From Spartobacteria bacterium (GTDB taxonomy: Bacteria; Verrucomicrobiota; Verrucomicrobiia; Chthoniobacterales; UBA6821), in the NCBI GenBank assembly GCA_947471565.1, contig CANIVT010000002.1:109471-173470 (forward strand): 64,000 nt of DNA. The letters run 5' to 3'. The notes beneath the pieces are model-generated. The model was given only the letters and a program-made list of their open reading frames with translations, was not told where the DNA came from and searched no databases. This document shows positions 16,078 to 26,574 of the stretch, one piece after another. The translations under genes and the position numbers were made by a program. Within the stretch, counting starts at the first letter, position 1, and every line of letters begins with the position of its first letter.

Positions 16078-18780
16078 CTATATCTTCCCTGCTGTGATCA
16101 GTTCCTTCGCTTTGGCTAGCGCGGACTGAAGGCCTGAGGCATCGCGGCCCCCGCCACGGGCTCCATCGGGTTTGCCGCCCCCTTTGCCCCCGACGAGCGG
16201 GGCCACGGCGCCGATCAGTTTCCCTGCGGGGAGTGATGACTGGTGCGGTTTGCCGGTCGCGGCCACGAGCGAGACGGCGCCTTCGGAGACTCCTGCCAGG
16301 AAGATCACACCCTCAAAGGAGGTCTTGAGGGCATCAGCGACAACCTGGAGTTCGTTGCCATCGGCTCCGGGGATTTCCCCGACGATCGAGGGAATCGCTC
16401 CGACCGAGGCCTTCGCGAGCAGTTCCTTGGCGAGTCCGGCGGCTGCTTTCTGGCGCAGGGCTCCGAGTTCTTTCTCGAGCTCCTTCTGACGCACGAGGGT
16501 GGCTTCGAGTTTCTTCTCCACCTCGGCAAGGGGTGCGCCGAGTCGGGAAGCCACGCTCTGCAGACGTTCGGCATCGCTTCGCGCCGCGGTGCGGGCCTCG
16601 TGACCCGCTACGGCCTCGATACGGCGGACTCCGGCCGCAACGGCGGCCTCGCTGACAATGCGGAAGAGACCGATCTCACCGGTCGCGCGGACATGGGTGC
16701 CACCGCAGAGCTCCATCGAATAACCGTCGAGTGCATGGGGCGTTCCGCCGATCTGCACGACGCGGACCGTGTCGCCGTACTTGTCGCCGAAGAACTGGAG
16801 GATGCCGGGACGGCCCTTCACCTCGGCGTAGGGCATTTCACGCCAACTCACGGAGGAATTCTCAAGGATGCGCTCGTTGACGAGCTTCTCGACGGTTGAG
16901 ACCTGTTCCGAAGTCAGGGCCGCGCTGGAGAAGTCAAAAGTCAGCTTGTCATCGCCGACAAAGGAGCCCTTCTGGGAAACGGTATCGCCGAGCACCTTGC
17001 GGAGAGCCCAGTGAAGCAGGTGGGTAACCGTGTGGTGGCGCTGGATGGCGGAGCGTCTGGGAGCATCCAAAGACAACGTGACGATGGAGCCGGAAAGCGG
17101 GGACTCTTCACCCTCCACGAAATGGAGCCATGTCGGCCCGCTTTTCTGCGTGTCAATGATCCGCCAGAGGGAGCCTCCCGAGACCAGGGAACCGGTGTCG
17201 CCGACCTGTCCTCCCATCTCGGCGTAGCAGACCGAGCGGTCCAGGATCACGGCCGTGCGATCCTTGATACGGACGACCTCGAGGACAGTGGCCTCGGTTT
17301 CCGGGGATTCAAATCCCGAGAAAACAGTCGGTGTCGTGGTCTCGAGCGAGGAGACGCTGATGATTTCCTTCTTCTGGGCGGCGCGTGCCCGGGCCCTCTG
17401 TTGTTCCATCAGGATCTCGAAGCCAGCCTGGTCCACCGCAAGGCCACGCTCCCGTGCGAGGAGTTCGGTGAGGTCGAGAGGGAATCCCTGCTCGTCATAG
17501 AGTCGGAAGGCTACCTCGCCGGAGATTCCTTTTCCGGTGGCGGCCTCGCTTTCGAAGAGGGCCAGGCCCTTGTCGAGAGTCTTGTGGAAGGCCTCCTCCT
17601 CGCGCTTCAGCGTCTCGGTGATGAGATCCTGCCTCATGCGGACTTCGGGGAAGGGATCCCCCATGACGGAGGAGAGGACGGGGGTGAGCCTGTGGAGGAA
17701 AGGTGCAGTAAATCCGAGCGTGCGTCCGTAGCGGACGGCGCGGCGCAGGATACGGCGGAGCACATAGTGGCGCTCAGCGTTGCCAGGTTGAATACCGTCC
17801 GCGATGGCGAAGCCGAGGGTGCGCAAATGGTCCGCAATGACGCGGAAGGCGATGTCATCCTTCTCCTGCTGGGTGACGGGAGCCGCGGCTCCGTCGCCTG
17901 AGGGCTGCGGCAGGGTCGAGCCGTAGGTGCGGCCGCAGAGTTCGCCGATTGCCTTGAAGATCGGGCGGAAGAGGTCTGTCTCGTAGTTGGAGATGACGAC
18001 GTTGCCGAATTCCTGGAATCCCTTGGTGCACTGGATAACGGAGCTGACGCGCTCGAATCCCATGCCGGTGTCGACGTGGCAGGCGGGGAGGGGAACGAAG
18101 GTGCCGTCCGGGTTGGCATTGAACTGGATGAAGACGAGATTCCAGATTTCGATGCACTCCGCGCTTCCCTTGTTCACAAGGGCTCCCTTGGTGTCGCCGG
18201 AGGGGGTCAGGTCGATGTGGAGTTCGGAGCAGGGGCCGCACGGGCCGGTCTCGCCCATCATCCAGAAATTATCTTTCCTGTTGCCGGGGACGATATGGAT
18301 GGCTGGATCGAGTCCCTTCGAGCGGAACAGCTCAGACCAGAAGGCGTGAGCCTCCTCATCAAAGGAAGCGGGGTCGCCGGGTGCCGGGCTGTAGACCGTG
18401 GCGTAGAGACGCTCCGCGGGGAACTTCCAACGCTCGACGAGCAGTTCCCAGGCCCAAGTGATCGCCTCTTTCTTGAAGTAATCGCCAAAGGACCAGTTCC
18501 CCAGCATCTCGAAGAAGGTGTGGTGATAGGTATCGAGCCCGACATCCTCGAGGTCGTTGTGCTTGCCGCCTGCGCGGATGCACTTCTGGGTGTCGGCTGC
18601 GCGGGCCGGGGAGTAGGGGCAGGGGGTTGTGCCGAGGAAGATCGGCACGAACTGGTTCATCCCCGCGTTGGTAAAAAGCAGGTTCGGCGAATCGGGCAAC
18701 AGGCTCGAGGAAGGGACGACCGTATGCTGCTTGCTGCGGAAAAAATCGAGGAAGGAGGCGCGGATCTCGGCGGAGGTCAT
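16078..18780 (-). CDS. alaS: Alanyl-tRNA synthetase
   Basis: Charges tRNA-Ala. The 900-residue product has the class II catalytic core from the N-terminus (SAEIRASFLDFFRSKQHTVVPSSSL, LLFTNAGMNQFVPIFLG), the aminoacyl binding region, the editing domain zinc site near residue 583 (HHTVTHLLHWAL), CGGTHV later, and the C-Ala domain with a Gly-rich GGKGGGKPDGARGGG stretch. Length and order are standard. The start ATG is preceded by a heptamer leader of pyrimidine type on the coding strand. Transcription is opposite to the upstream TPR gene, with the repeat-filled gap at its 3' end. Confidence 0.97.
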   Translation of the reverse strand: MTSAEIRASFLDFFRSKQHTVVPSSSLLPDSPNLLFTNAGMNQFVPIFLGTTPCPYSPARAADTQKCIRAGGKHNDLEDVGLDTYHHTFFEMLGNWSFGDYFKKEAITWAWELLVERWKFPAERLYATVYSPAPGDPASFDEEAHAFWSELFRSKGLDPAIHIVPGNRKDNFWMMGETGPCGPCSELHIDLTPSGDTKGALVNKGSAECIEIWNLVFIQFNANPDGTFVPLPACHVDTGMGFERVSSVIQCTKGFQEFGNVVISNYETDLFRPIFKAIGELCGRTYGSTLPQPSGDGAAAPVTQQEKDDIAFRVIADHLRTLGFAIADGIQPGNAERHYVLRRILRRAVRYGRTLGFTAPFLHRLTPVLSSVMGDPFPEVRMRQDLITETLKREEEAFHKTLDKGLALFESEAATGKGISGEVAFRLYDEQGFPLDLTELLARERGLAVDQAGFEILMEQQRARARAAQKKEIISVSSLETTTPTVFSGFESPETEATVLEVVRIKDRTAVILDRSVCYAEMGGQVGDTGSLVSGGSLWRIIDTQKSGPTWLHFVEGEESPLSGSIVTLSLDAPRRSAIQRHHTVTHLLHWALRKVLGDTVSQKGSFVGDDKLTFDFSSAALTSEQVSTVEKLVNERILENSSVSWREMPYAEVKGRPGILQFFGDKYGDTVRVVQIGGTPHALDGYSMELCGGTHVRATGEIGLFRIVSEAAVAAGVRRIEAVAGHEARTAARSDAERLQSVASRLGAPLAEVEKKLEATLVRQKELEKELGALRQKAAAGLAKELLAKASVGAIPSIVGEIPGADGNELQVVADALKTSFEGVIFLAGVSEGAVSLVAATGKPHQSSLPAGKLIGAVAPLVGGKGGGKPDGARGGGRDASGLQSALAKAKELITAGKI

Positions 18781-18792
18781 TGAAATAAAATG

Positions 18793-18827
18793 ATGAAGGA
18801 AGAAGGATGAATGATGAAGGCAAAAGG
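18793..18827. repeat. Heptamer tract (ATGAAGG) before alaS
   Basis: ATGAAGG, AAGAAGG, ATGAATG, ATGAAGG and CAAAAGG follow in exact 7-nt register. On the alaS coding strand it is a CCTTCAT-type pyrimidine-rich leader 12 bases before the ATG. Repeat block B2 abuts it directly. Confidence 0.7.
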
Positions 18828-18926
18828 CGCGTAGGAACGCGACTTAGTCATGCGAGGCTTGGCCGAGCAGTCCGAGTTGGCAGCAGCCGGCGAGGATGCC
18901 TGATCCGGGAGGATCGGCAGACAAAA
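18822..18926 (-). repeat. Intergenic repeat block B, copy B2
   Basis: Read on the minus strand this block runs TTTGTCTGCCGATC, GATCAGGCATCCTCG, ATGACTAAG, ACGCGCCTTTT, matching B1 with scattered substitutions and a more divergent centre. It follows the stop of the DUF4340 gene by about 30 bases and runs into the alaS leader. Confidence 0.7.
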
Positions 18927-18956
18927 AAGGGGATGGGGAATGATCCTGGCCCCGCC

Positions 18957-20366
18957 CTATGGAGCGGTGGTTGAGGGGGCGGTAGTTGGCAGCGGTGGGG
19001 GCACGGTCCATCCCAGCGCCTCTTCCAGCAGGGGGGTGACGTTTGTCGAGGGAAGGATCATCAGGTCATCCGATTTCCCTTCGCGCAGGGCGACCGTTCC
19101 GTCGGCCGAAGGCGTTCCAATCATCCATTCCGCAAGTGTCATCTCCCCTGCGGCTTCCTCAGCGGAGTTCTCCGAGAGATGGGCCACGAAGCGGACGGAG
19201 ACCGTCCCGGGAGTTGCCGGATCGATACCTCGGGTCGCGAGATGGTCGGGTGTGGACGCTTCAAAGGAAGAGGCTGTGATCCCTTGCAGTCGGGAGCACC
19301 AACCGCTCACGGTTGCCCCGGGTATGATCCTATCACCGCAGAGCCAGTCATCGGTCTGCGGTTTGCGGGAGAGTGTGGCGGTTTGACCGCCACGGGTGAG
19401 AAGGATGCGGTCGACCGAATCGAGTTCCACGGGCAGGGGATGTCGCAGGCGAAGCGATGCTGGGGTGGCGGCTAACCATGGCTCGACATTTCCCAGCACG
19501 AAGATGCCTGGGCGTCCCGGGGTTCTGGCATAGCGGGCGCCGGGGGATTCCGCGGCCGCTTTGCCCAGTTCCAAACGGAAGGGATCACCGCCCTGCTCCT
19601 GCATGGTGAGAATCATCTCCGGGGTAGCCAGTCCGCAGGCGGTTGTCTCGGTTTCAGCGGGCATCCAGCGAAGGATCTTGGACCCGCACACACGGTTGAC
19701 CCAATCCTCGACGGCACGTGCATCGGCACGGGCACGCAGGGGGGAAACAAGCGTCCACTCCCGACCTTTCCTTCGGAGGCTCAATTCCCGAAAGCCTCCC
19801 TGCTGCTGGAGTGTGATGTCGGAGAGTCGATCGGGATGTGACGGAAGAGGGGAACTGTCGCGCAGTTCATCCACGGGTTGAAAGGCCAGGGAGGCCGTGT
19901 CCGACGAGATCAGGTAGACCGAGGGATCGGAGTCGATCTGCGCGTAGAGTCGGTCCGGGGTGGCTCCTTCCGAGCCGATCCGGAGGGCATGGCTTCCCTT
20001 GCCTTGGAAAACAAGGGAGCGTTTGACCGGTTTGAGATCAAGCGACTCGAGGCTTAGAGAGCCTTTCAGATCCGAGGGTCGAAGCTTGTCCAGAGGGACG
20101 ATATCAGCCGCGGATCCGAGCAGCCTGTTGATTTTGACGGGATCCGCACGATCAAGGAGCGGTTGGGTGATCCACCAGACGCCCCCTCGATTTTCCAGCA
20201 CGGTGGCGGAACCGGCTCCCGTGATGACGACACCCGTTGTCTCGCCGGGGGAGATCCCCAGCAACGGCGCATCCGCAGGCCGCGTACGCGTGCGCATCGT
20301 GACCAGCAGCAGGGCCGCCGCCGCGATTCCCGCCAGCAGGAGAAGGAGCGTTCCCCGCCAGGTCAC
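18957..20366 (-). CDS. DUF4340-domain protein of a Gld-type ABC operon
   Basis: A 469-residue protein with one N-terminal membrane anchor (TLLLLLAGIAAAALLLVTM, residues 5-23) and a large, presumably periplasmic, repeated beta-rich region. The pattern after the anchor (VLENRGGVWWITQPLLDRADPVKINRLLGSAADI) is the DUF4340 signature; a second related unit appears around REWTLVSPLRARADARAVEDWVNRV. The C-terminus is Pro/Thr-rich. It overlaps the GldG-like gene by four bases and is the last gene of a four-gene operon. DUF4340 proteins accompany such ABC systems in many phyla, but their role is not established. Confidence 0.82.
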   Translation of the reverse strand: MTWRGTLLLLLAGIAAAALLLVTMRTRTRPADAPLLGISPGETTGVVITGAGSATVLENRGGVWWITQPLLDRADPVKINRLLGSAADIVPLDKLRPSDLKGSLSLESLDLKPVKRSLVFQGKGSHALRIGSEGATPDRLYAQIDSDPSVYLISSDTASLAFQPVDELRDSSPLPSHPDRLSDITLQQQGGFRELSLRRKGREWTLVSPLRARADARAVEDWVNRVCGSKILRWMPAETETTACGLATPEMILTMQEQGGDPFRLELGKAAAESPGARYARTPGRPGIFVLGNVEPWLAATPASLRLRHPLPVELDSVDRILLTRGGQTATLSRKPQTDDWLCGDRIIPGATVSGWCSRLQGITASSFEASTPDHLATRGIDPATPGTVSVRFVAHLSENSAEEAAGEMTLAEWMIGTPSADGTVALREGKSDDLMILPSTNVTPLLEEALGWTVPPPLPTTAPSTTAP

Positions 20367-21850
20367 GACCGCCTCCTCCAGAGGAATACGGTGCCGATCA
20401 GCGCCGCCAGCAGCGGGACGGCCACGAGCACGAAGAGGGCCAGGACGCGCAGTTGGAGTTCGTCGAGGTTGAGGGTGAAGAATTCCTTGGTCTTGGGGGT
20501 GGTGCCGGTGAGTTGGGTGCGGTCGATGAGCGTGTTCACCGCGCTGGAGAAGAAGTCGATGGCGGTGCCCGCGACAAACTTGTCCTTCACGAACTCGCAG
20601 TTCCCCACGACGACCATGCGGGGGGCACCCAGCGAGACACGATCGTCTTGCACTCCTCCGAGATCGGTGATCGCTGCCAGATAGACTGGAAAGAAATTAT
20701 CCTTCACGGGATCGAAGGAAACCCCCTTGCCGTCTGCGTTGGCGAAATTGGAACAGCCCCGGAAGCCGTGGATGGCACGGATCAGCGGTCGCGTCACCGA
20801 AGATTGTCCTGCCACCGGGTGATCACGTTGATCGTTGATTGCAAGCGACCGAGAGTTGCCCGCGAAGAGCACGGTCAACCCCACAAGGCGCGAGGTGATT
20901 TCCGAGCCGCGGAAGAATTCCCCGGTGACGTCGCGCAGGATGCCGGTCGCCGTGCCGAGGTTCAGCAGGCGGATCACTCGGTCGTTGCGTGGCCGGATGT
21001 TTCCAGCCTCCTCCAGAAATGCGTCGAGCGCAGGGGTCGCCGCCGTGGGGTCAAGGAGCACCATGAGGTGTCCACCGTGTTTCCAGTAATCGCGAAGGGA
21101 AGCGATCTCGTCGGGGGAAAGGTCGACCTGGGCTCCGCAGACCACCACCAGGGCGGCATCGGCGGGGATCGTGGAATCGCCGGCCAGAATCAGGGGGGCG
21201 ACGCGGATATTCTGCCGCTTGAGGTTTTGTCCGATGATCTGCATGGGAGGAAGTCCCGGAAGAGGTTCCCCGTGCCCTTGGAGAAAGTAGGTCTTTTTAA
21301 GAGAGGCCGGCTGGACCAGCCCGATGAGTGCCGAGGTCATGACCTGCTCTCCCCGGAAGGCGACGAGACGAGGACGCTCCCCGTATTGTGTCGGCGCGGT
21401 GTCGTATTCCCCCATTTCGGGGACGGGGATGACGCTCGCCCGGTCGCCGTATTTCAGGATCACGACGTTCTCGGTGCCCTGGAATCGGTGCTCGGCCTGG
21501 AGTTCGCGGGCACGGGAGGGATTGCGGAGCGGGTCGACCATCTCGAGGGTGACCCCTTGTTTGCCGCGTGCCTGAAACTGGTATTCCCTTAGCAGTGCCA
21601 GCACGTCGCCGTAGAGTTCGGCGCCGGTTGAGGCGGAGGTGGGCGAGAAATAGACCGTGACCGAGACCGAGGAGCCCAACATGGCGAGGGTCTGCTTGGT
21701 CTGACTGGAAAGCTCGAAGCGATGGGAACGGCTGAAATCATAGCGCCGGTAGTGGCTGGTCGACCAGGCGATCGCGGAGGCCGCGACGAGAAGGGCCGCC
21801 ACAATCTGAAGCGTCACGCGGAGACGAATGGTGCGATGGGCCGAGGGCAT
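20363..21850 (-). CDS. GldG-like ABC-associated membrane protein
   Basis: A 495-residue protein of the GldG/ABC_transp_aux family, which pairs with an ABC-2 permease; in Bacteroidetes GldG is needed for gliding, elsewhere the role is unknown. It has an N-terminal membrane helix (LQIVAALLVAASAIAWSTS), the YDFSRSHRFELSSQTKQTLAML segment, a long soluble region with LVQPASLKKTYFLQGHGEP and the conserved HGGHLMVLLDP stretch, and a C-terminal helix (VLALFVLVAVPLLAALIGTVFLW). I chose the ATG at 21850 (MPSAHRTIRLR), which clears the upstream permease gene by 16 bases; the longer ORF start at 21898 would overlap it. Confidence 0.83.
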   Translation of the reverse strand: MPSAHRTIRLRVTLQIVAALLVAASAIAWSTSHYRRYDFSRSHRFELSSQTKQTLAMLGSSVSVTVYFSPTSASTGAELYGDVLALLREYQFQARGKQGVTLEMVDPLRNPSRARELQAEHRFQGTENVVILKYGDRASVIPVPEMGEYDTAPTQYGERPRLVAFRGEQVMTSALIGLVQPASLKKTYFLQGHGEPLPGLPPMQIIGQNLKRQNIRVAPLILAGDSTIPADAALVVVCGAQVDLSPDEIASLRDYWKHGGHLMVLLDPTAATPALDAFLEEAGNIRPRNDRVIRLLNLGTATGILRDVTGEFFRGSEITSRLVGLTVLFAGNSRSLAINDQRDHPVAGQSSVTRPLIRAIHGFRGCSNFANADGKGVSFDPVKDNFFPVYLAAITDLGGVQDDRVSLGAPRMVVVGNCEFVKDKFVAGTAIDFFSSAVNTLIDRTQLTGTTPKTKEFFTLNLDELQLRVLALFVLVAVPLLAALIGTVFLWRRRS

Positions 21851-21866
21851 GGTCAGGAGATTCCGG

Positions 21867-22622
21867 TCACTTCCTCCAGCGCCTGGACTGGAAGGCATGG
21901 AGTGTCAGGAAGAGGCAAAGGGCCGTCATCACGAGATACCAGACAATGGTCCGGGTATCGATGATGCCTCGGGAGAACTGGGTCATCTGCTCGATCGGGG
22001 AGATCGTGACCGAGAGGGCCTGCATGAAGGGTCCCACATGGCCCGAGAGGAAGCTCAGTAGTCCGGTCATGAAAAACAGGGCCACCGAGGCGAAGGTCAT
22101 CACCGCGGCGGTCATCTGATGGCGCGTCGTCGAGGAGAAGAGGCCTCCCAGGGAGAGGAAGAACATGCCGATGAGCAGCAAGAGCAGATACGAACCGGCA
22201 TAGGCCCCCGAAGCCCCGGCAGCATCGTGGCGGGTGTATAACTGGAAGATCACGAAATAGAGAGCGGTCGGGATCCAGAGCACGCAATAGAGAAACAGGA
22301 CACCGAGGAACTTGGCCAGGACCACCTGGGAATCGCGCACCGGCGCCGTCATCAGTGTTTCCACCGTTCCGCTGCGGTATTCCTCCGCGTAGAGGCGCAT
22401 CGTGAGGATCGGGAAAAGTAGCAGGAACGGGAACCAGAAGAAGACCGTGTTGAAGAACGATTCGACGACGGTGACCTCGCTCGGGCCGTGGTTGAGCATG
22501 GTTACCCCCGCATAGAAATTGAATCCCGTGACCAGCAGCAGGAAAAAGAGGATCACCCACGCCATCGGCGTCTGGAAGGCTGAGGCGACCTCCCGCTTCC
22601 AGAGATACCAGAGTGTCCTCAT
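21867..22622 (-). CDS. ABC-2 type permease (GldF-like)
   Basis: A 251-residue inner-membrane permease with six predicted helices, for example AWVILFFLLLVTGFNFYAGV, TVFFWFPFLLLFPILTMRLYAEE, VVLAKFLGVLFLYCVLWIPTALYFVIFQL and YLLLLLIGMFFLSLGGLF. The YRSGTVETLMTAPV motif after the second helix is characteristic of ABC-2 permeases of the GldF/NosY group. It sits between the ATPase gene (four-base overlap) and the GldG-like gene. The complex would be ATPase plus permease plus GldG/DUF4340 auxiliary proteins. The transported substrate is unknown. Confidence 0.9.
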   Translation of the reverse strand: MRTLWYLWKREVASAFQTPMAWVILFFLLLVTGFNFYAGVTMLNHGPSEVTVVESFFNTVFFWFPFLLLFPILTMRLYAEEYRSGTVETLMTAPVRDSQVVLAKFLGVLFLYCVLWIPTALYFVIFQLYTRHDAAGASGAYAGSYLLLLLIGMFFLSLGGLFSSTTRHQMTAAVMTFASVALFFMTGLLSFLSGHVGPFMQALSVTISPIEQMTQFSRGIIDTRTIVWYLVMTALCLFLTLHAFQSRRWRK

Positions 22623-23581
22623 CGTTTTTCCTCCCCCGGAGCCTGTTCACCTGATTTCACGAAGGAGGCAAAAATCTCCTCCAGCGAGGAGCGGTGGGAG
22701 GAGAGTTCCCTCAGCGTCCACCCGTTGGCAACGACCGCGCGGAACAGGTCCTCTCTCGGATCCTGCTCCCCGGAAATAATCTCCAGTTCCGTCCATCCGT
22801 TCTCGGTTCCCACGACTTGCACCGACCCGTCACCGATTGCGGTGCGGAGGAGTGCCAGGGCTTCGGAAGCAGGCGCCTTGAGTTCCATACGGATCGATCC
22901 GGTCAGGGGCAATCCCGCCCGCTCGCGGAGATCAGCGGGGGTTCCGGAGGCGACGATGCGCCCCTTGTCCAGGATGAGGACGCGTGAGCAGGTCATCTCC
23001 ACCTCGCTGAGGATATGGCTCGAAACCAGGATGGTATGGCGTGCGGCGAGTCCCTTGATGAGTTCGCGGACTTCACGGATCTGGCCCGGATCCAGGCCGA
23101 TCGTCGGTTCGTCGAGGATAAGGATGTCGGGTTCGTTGATCAGGGCGTCGGCCAGACCCACACGCTGGCGGTATCCCTTGGAGAGGGTGGCGATTAATTT
23201 GCGGCGGACTCCCGAGAGACCGCAGAGTTGGAGGGCGTCCTCCACCTTTTCACCGGTCTGGCGTGCGCTCACCCCTTTCAGGGCGGCCCGGTAGGAGAGG
23301 TATTCGGAAACCCTCATCTCCGGATAGAGGGGAACATTCTCGGGCATGTAGCCGATACGCGAGCGGGCCTTGACCGAATCTCCGAAAACGTCGAACCCCG
23401 CCACCCGGACCTCCCCGGCGTCCGCTGGCAGGTAGCCGCAGAGGATCTTCATGGTCGTGCTCTTGCCAGCACCGTTGGGGCCCAGAAAACCGACGACCTC
23501 CCCCTTGTCCACGGAGAAGGAAATGTTCCGGATGGCCTCCGTCTGGCCATAGCGTTTGGTGAGTCCTTGGACGGAAATCAT
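22619..23581 (-). CDS. ABC transporter ATP-binding protein (GldA-like)
   Basis: A 320-residue ATPase that drives the GldF-like permease. It shows Walker A GPNGAGKST (residues 34-42), Q-loop region GYMPENVPLYPEMRVSEYL, signature LSKGYRQRVGLADAL, Walker [14 protein letters not shown] and H-loop ILVSSHILSEVE. A C-terminal ~80-residue accessory domain follows, as in GldA and NodI-type ATPases. It is the first gene of a four-gene operon (ATPase, permease, GldG-like, DUF4340) with overlaps between most members. sucA is divergent upstream across about 170 bases that should hold both promoters. Confidence 0.92.
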   Translation of the reverse strand: MISVQGLTKRYGQTEAIRNISFSVDKGEVVGFLGPNGAGKSTTMKILCGYLPADAGEVRVAGFDVFGDSVKARSRIGYMPENVPLYPEMRVSEYLSYRAALKGVSARQTGEKVEDALQLCGLSGVRRKLIATLSKGYRQRVGLADALINEPDILILDEPTIGLDPGQIREVRELIKGLAARHTILVSSHILSEVEMTCSRVLILDKGRIVASGTPADLRERAGLPLTGSIRMELKAPASEALALLRTAIGDGSVQVVGTENGWTELEIISGEQDPREDLFRAVVANGWTLRELSSHRSSLEEIFASFVKSGEQAPGEEKR

Positions 23582-23749
23582 GGGTCGGAATCGGTCAAAA
23601 CCTTATCTTAGGGACAGATCCCCCGAAGGTGCAAGGGGAGGGGCATGCCAATGCCTGCTTGCCCGACGGCAGGTATTTGATAAGAATCTCTAATGTTTTT
23701 CGGGTGGCCGAGAGGTGCTTCCCGTAACGGAACGGCTTTTTCACCCAAC

Positions 23750-26542
23750 ATGAGCACATCTTTCACGGCCCGCTGGAACGAAGCGGCACTCGACGAAAAC
23801 TACGAAAAATGGCGTAAGGATCCCGCCAGCGTCTCCGCGGATTGGGTTTCCTTTTTCGAGGGGTTTGAACTCGGCTACCAGCGCTTCCAGAAGCCAAAGC
23901 CCGGTGCGAATGGCGTCGCGTCAGGCGCCTCCTCCGAGACTGCTCCTGCCGGCGAAAGCTCGATCCAGAGCCGGGTCGAGGCGCTGATTTACACGTACCG
24001 TACGCTCGGTCACACCGTCTCGAAGCTTAATCCCCTCAGCGAGGAGAAGCCTTTTCAGCCCCTTCTTGAGCTGAAGGAATTCGGACTCTCCGACGCCGAT
24101 CTCGATACGGTCGTCTCCTCCCGCTCGTTCCGGGACGGGAAGCCGATGAAGCTCCGCGAGATCATCGCGGAGTTGCAGGCGATCTACTGCGACACCCTCG
24201 GGGTCGAGTACATGCACATTCAGAACCCGGTCATCCGCCACTGGGTGCGCGACCGCGTGGAGCACCGCATCGGCCCAGCCGACACCTCCACTCCCCACTA
24301 CCGGATCCTGCGAACCCTTCACAAGGCAGAGAGCTTCGAGAACTTCATCCACACCACCTACGTCGGCAGCAAGCGCTTCTCGCTTGAGGGCGGTGAGTCG
24401 ATGATGGTCGCACTTTCCGAGATCCTCTACCGTTCCCCCGAACTCGGGGTGAAGGAACTGGTGCTCGGCATGGCCCACCGCGGACGCCTGAACGTCCTCA
24501 CGAATTTCCTCAAGAAGCCGTTCGCCATCGTTTTCAACGAGTTCAGCGACAAATACGATCCGGATCTCGGCGAGGCCAGCGGGGACGTGAAGTACCACCT
24601 CGGCTATCAGACTACCCGGCACAACGAACGGGGCGAGGAGACCGAGGTCTACCTTGCCGCCAACCCCAGCCACCTCGAGGCGGTGAATCCCGTCGTCCTC
24701 GGCAAGGTGCGGGCCCGCCAGCGCATCCTGGGTGACACGGTGGACCGCAAAAAGGTCGTCCCGATCCTGATCCACGGCGACGCCGCCTTCCCTGGCCAGG
24801 GAATCGTCGCGGAGTGCTTCAACCTCTGCAACCTCGACGGCTACAAAGTGGGTGGCACGATCCACCTTATCGTCAACAACCAGATCGGCTTCACCACCCT
24901 GCCTAAGGACTCTCGTTCTGCCCTTTATTGCACCGAGATAGCCAAGACCGTCGAGGCCCCGATTCTCCACGTCAACGGCGACGACCCGATCGCCGTGGCG
25001 GAGGCTGCCCGCATCGCCGTCGCCTACCGCCAGGAATTTGGTCGCGATATCGTCGTCGACATCGTCTGCTACCGCCGCTACGGGCACAACGAGGGTGACG
25101 AGCCGTTCTTCACCCAGCCCGACCTCTACAAGGTCATCCGCGCCCACAAGCGTCCCAGCGAGGTCTTCCTCGAGCGCGCCAAGTCGCTCGGCACCCTCAC
25201 GCAGGAGGACTTCGACGCCAGCTGGAAGAAGTCCCAGGGGCATCTCGAGGCCGCCCTCGCGGAGATGAAGAAAGGGATCGTCACCGACGTGAAGGCCAAC
25301 CAGAAGGCCTTTGTCGGATCGACCGCCGTCTTCCAGCCCGATTACTCGTTCCAGCCCGTCAAGACCGCCATCAGTGAGAAGACCCTGAAGTCCATCGTCG
25401 ATGGGCTCACCACGGTTCCCTCCGATTTCCGGGTCCTGCCCAAGCTCCGCAAGGCCGTGTTGGAGCGCCGCCGCGAGATTTTCGAGAAGGGTGCCGGATA
25501 TGACTGGGCCTACGGCGAGGCGCTTGCCTTCGGGTCGCTCATGATCCAGGGAATCCCGATCCGCCTCTCCGGACAGGACAGTCGCCGCGGCACCTTCAGC
25601 CACCGCCACTCCGTCTTCTACGACGAGCAGACCCGCGAGCGCTACATCCCTCTGCAGCACCTTGCTCCCGACCAGGCCCGCTTCTGCGTCTACAACAGCC
25701 CCCTCTCCGAGGCCGCCGTGCTCGGCTTCGACTACGGCTATTCGATGGATTATCCCGAGATGCTCTGCATGTGGGAGGCCCAGTTCGGCGACTTTGCCAA
25801 CGGCGCCCAGATCATCATCGACCAGTTCATCTGCTCCGCGGAGACCAAGTGGCTGCGTCCCAGTTCTCTCGTCATGCTCCTTCCCCATGGCTACGAGGGA
25901 CAGGGACCCGAGCACTCCAGCGCCCGACTCGAGCGTTTTCTTCAGCTCTGCGCCGAGGAGAACATGGAGGTCTGCAACATCACCACCCCCGCGCAGTATT
26001 TCCACGTGCTCCGCAGGCAGATGCTGCGCGAGTTCCGCAAGCCGCTCATCATCATGACGCCCAAGAGCCTCCTGCGCTCCGAGGCCGCTGTTTCCACCTC
26101 GGAGGATTTCACCAAGGGGTCGTTCCACGAGATCCTCGAGGGCCCCAAACCCGCTGACGCCTCCAAGGTCGAGCGCCTCATCCTCTGCTCCGGCAAGGTC
26201 TACTACGATCTTCAGAATTACCGCGAGAAGAATGGTTGGAGCGACCGCTCCGCGATCGTCCGCCTCGAGCAGATCTACCCGCTTAATGTGGAGGAACTCC
26301 GCAAGGTCACCGCTCCCTACGCCGGGGCGGGTACCACGCTTGAAATCCTCTGGTGCCAGGAAGAGCCTCAGAACATGGGATCGTGGCACCACCTCCTGCC
26401 CGTCCTCATGAAGTTCTTCGGCCGGACCATCGGCTACGCTGGCCGCGAGGCCAGCGCCAGCACGGCCGTCGGCACCACCGCCGCCCACAAGCACGAACAG
26501 GCCGCCCTCATCGCGCAGGCCTTTGGTGAAACCGTTTCCTAA
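23750..26542 (+). CDS. sucA: 2-oxoglutarate dehydrogenase E1 (SucA)
   Basis: Thiamine-diphosphate E1 of the TCA-cycle 2-oxoglutarate dehydrogenase complex. The 930-residue product begins with the short 2-oxogl_dehyd_N motif ([33 protein letters not shown]), then the core with [34 protein letters not shown] and [17 protein letters not shown], and the transketolase-like half with [15 protein letters not shown] and [18 protein letters not shown] chose the ATG at 23750 because the 19 residues upstream (MFFGWPRG...) have no family similarity. sucB follows 32 bases downstream. A long open frame on the opposite strand is a codon-bias shadow. Confidence 0.96.
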   Translation: MSTSFTARWNEAALDENYEKWRKDPASVSADWVSFFEGFELGYQRFQKPKPGANGVASGASSETAPAGESSIQSRVEALIYTYRTLGHTVSKLNPLSEEKPFQPLLELKEFGLSDADLDTVVSSRSFRDGKPMKLREIIAELQAIYCDTLGVEYMHIQNPVIRHWVRDRVEHRIGPADTSTPHYRILRTLHKAESFENFIHTTYVGSKRFSLEGGESMMVALSEILYRSPELGVKELVLGMAHRGRLNVLTNFLKKPFAIVFNEFSDKYDPDLGEASGDVKYHLGYQTTRHNERGEETEVYLAANPSHLEAVNPVVLGKVRARQRILGDTVDRKKVVPILIHGDAAFPGQGIVAECFNLCNLDGYKVGGTIHLIVNNQIGFTTLPKDSRSALYCTEIAKTVEAPILHVNGDDPIAVAEAARIAVAYRQEFGRDIVVDIVCYRRYGHNEGDEPFFTQPDLYKVIRAHKRPSEVFLERAKSLGTLTQEDFDASWKKSQGHLEAALAEMKKGIVTDVKANQKAFVGSTAVFQPDYSFQPVKTAISEKTLKSIVDGLTTVPSDFRVLPKLRKAVLERRREIFEKGAGYDWAYGEALAFGSLMIQGIPIRLSGQDSRRGTFSHRHSVFYDEQTRERYIPLQHLAPDQARFCVYNSPLSEAAVLGFDYGYSMDYPEMLCMWEAQFGDFANGAQIIIDQFICSAETKWLRPSSLVMLLPHGYEGQGPEHSSARLERFLQLCAEENMEVCNITTPAQYFHVLRRQMLREFRKPLIIMTPKSLLRSEAAVSTSEDFTKGSFHEILEGPKPADASKVERLILCSGKVYYDLQNYREKNGWSDRSAIVRLEQIYPLNVEELRKVTAPYAGAGTTLEILWCQEEPQNMGSWHHLLPVLMKFFGRTIGYAGREASASTAVGTTAAHKHEQAALIAQAFGETVS

Positions 26543-26574
26543 TTACTACCAACCTCTCTCCAACACATCCTGAC

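Noticed and set aside
23921..26494. 857-codon open frame antisense to sucA
   Set aside because: It is a shadow of GC-rich codon bias; sucA on the other strand has full family motifs, and the antisense product has no recognisable domain.
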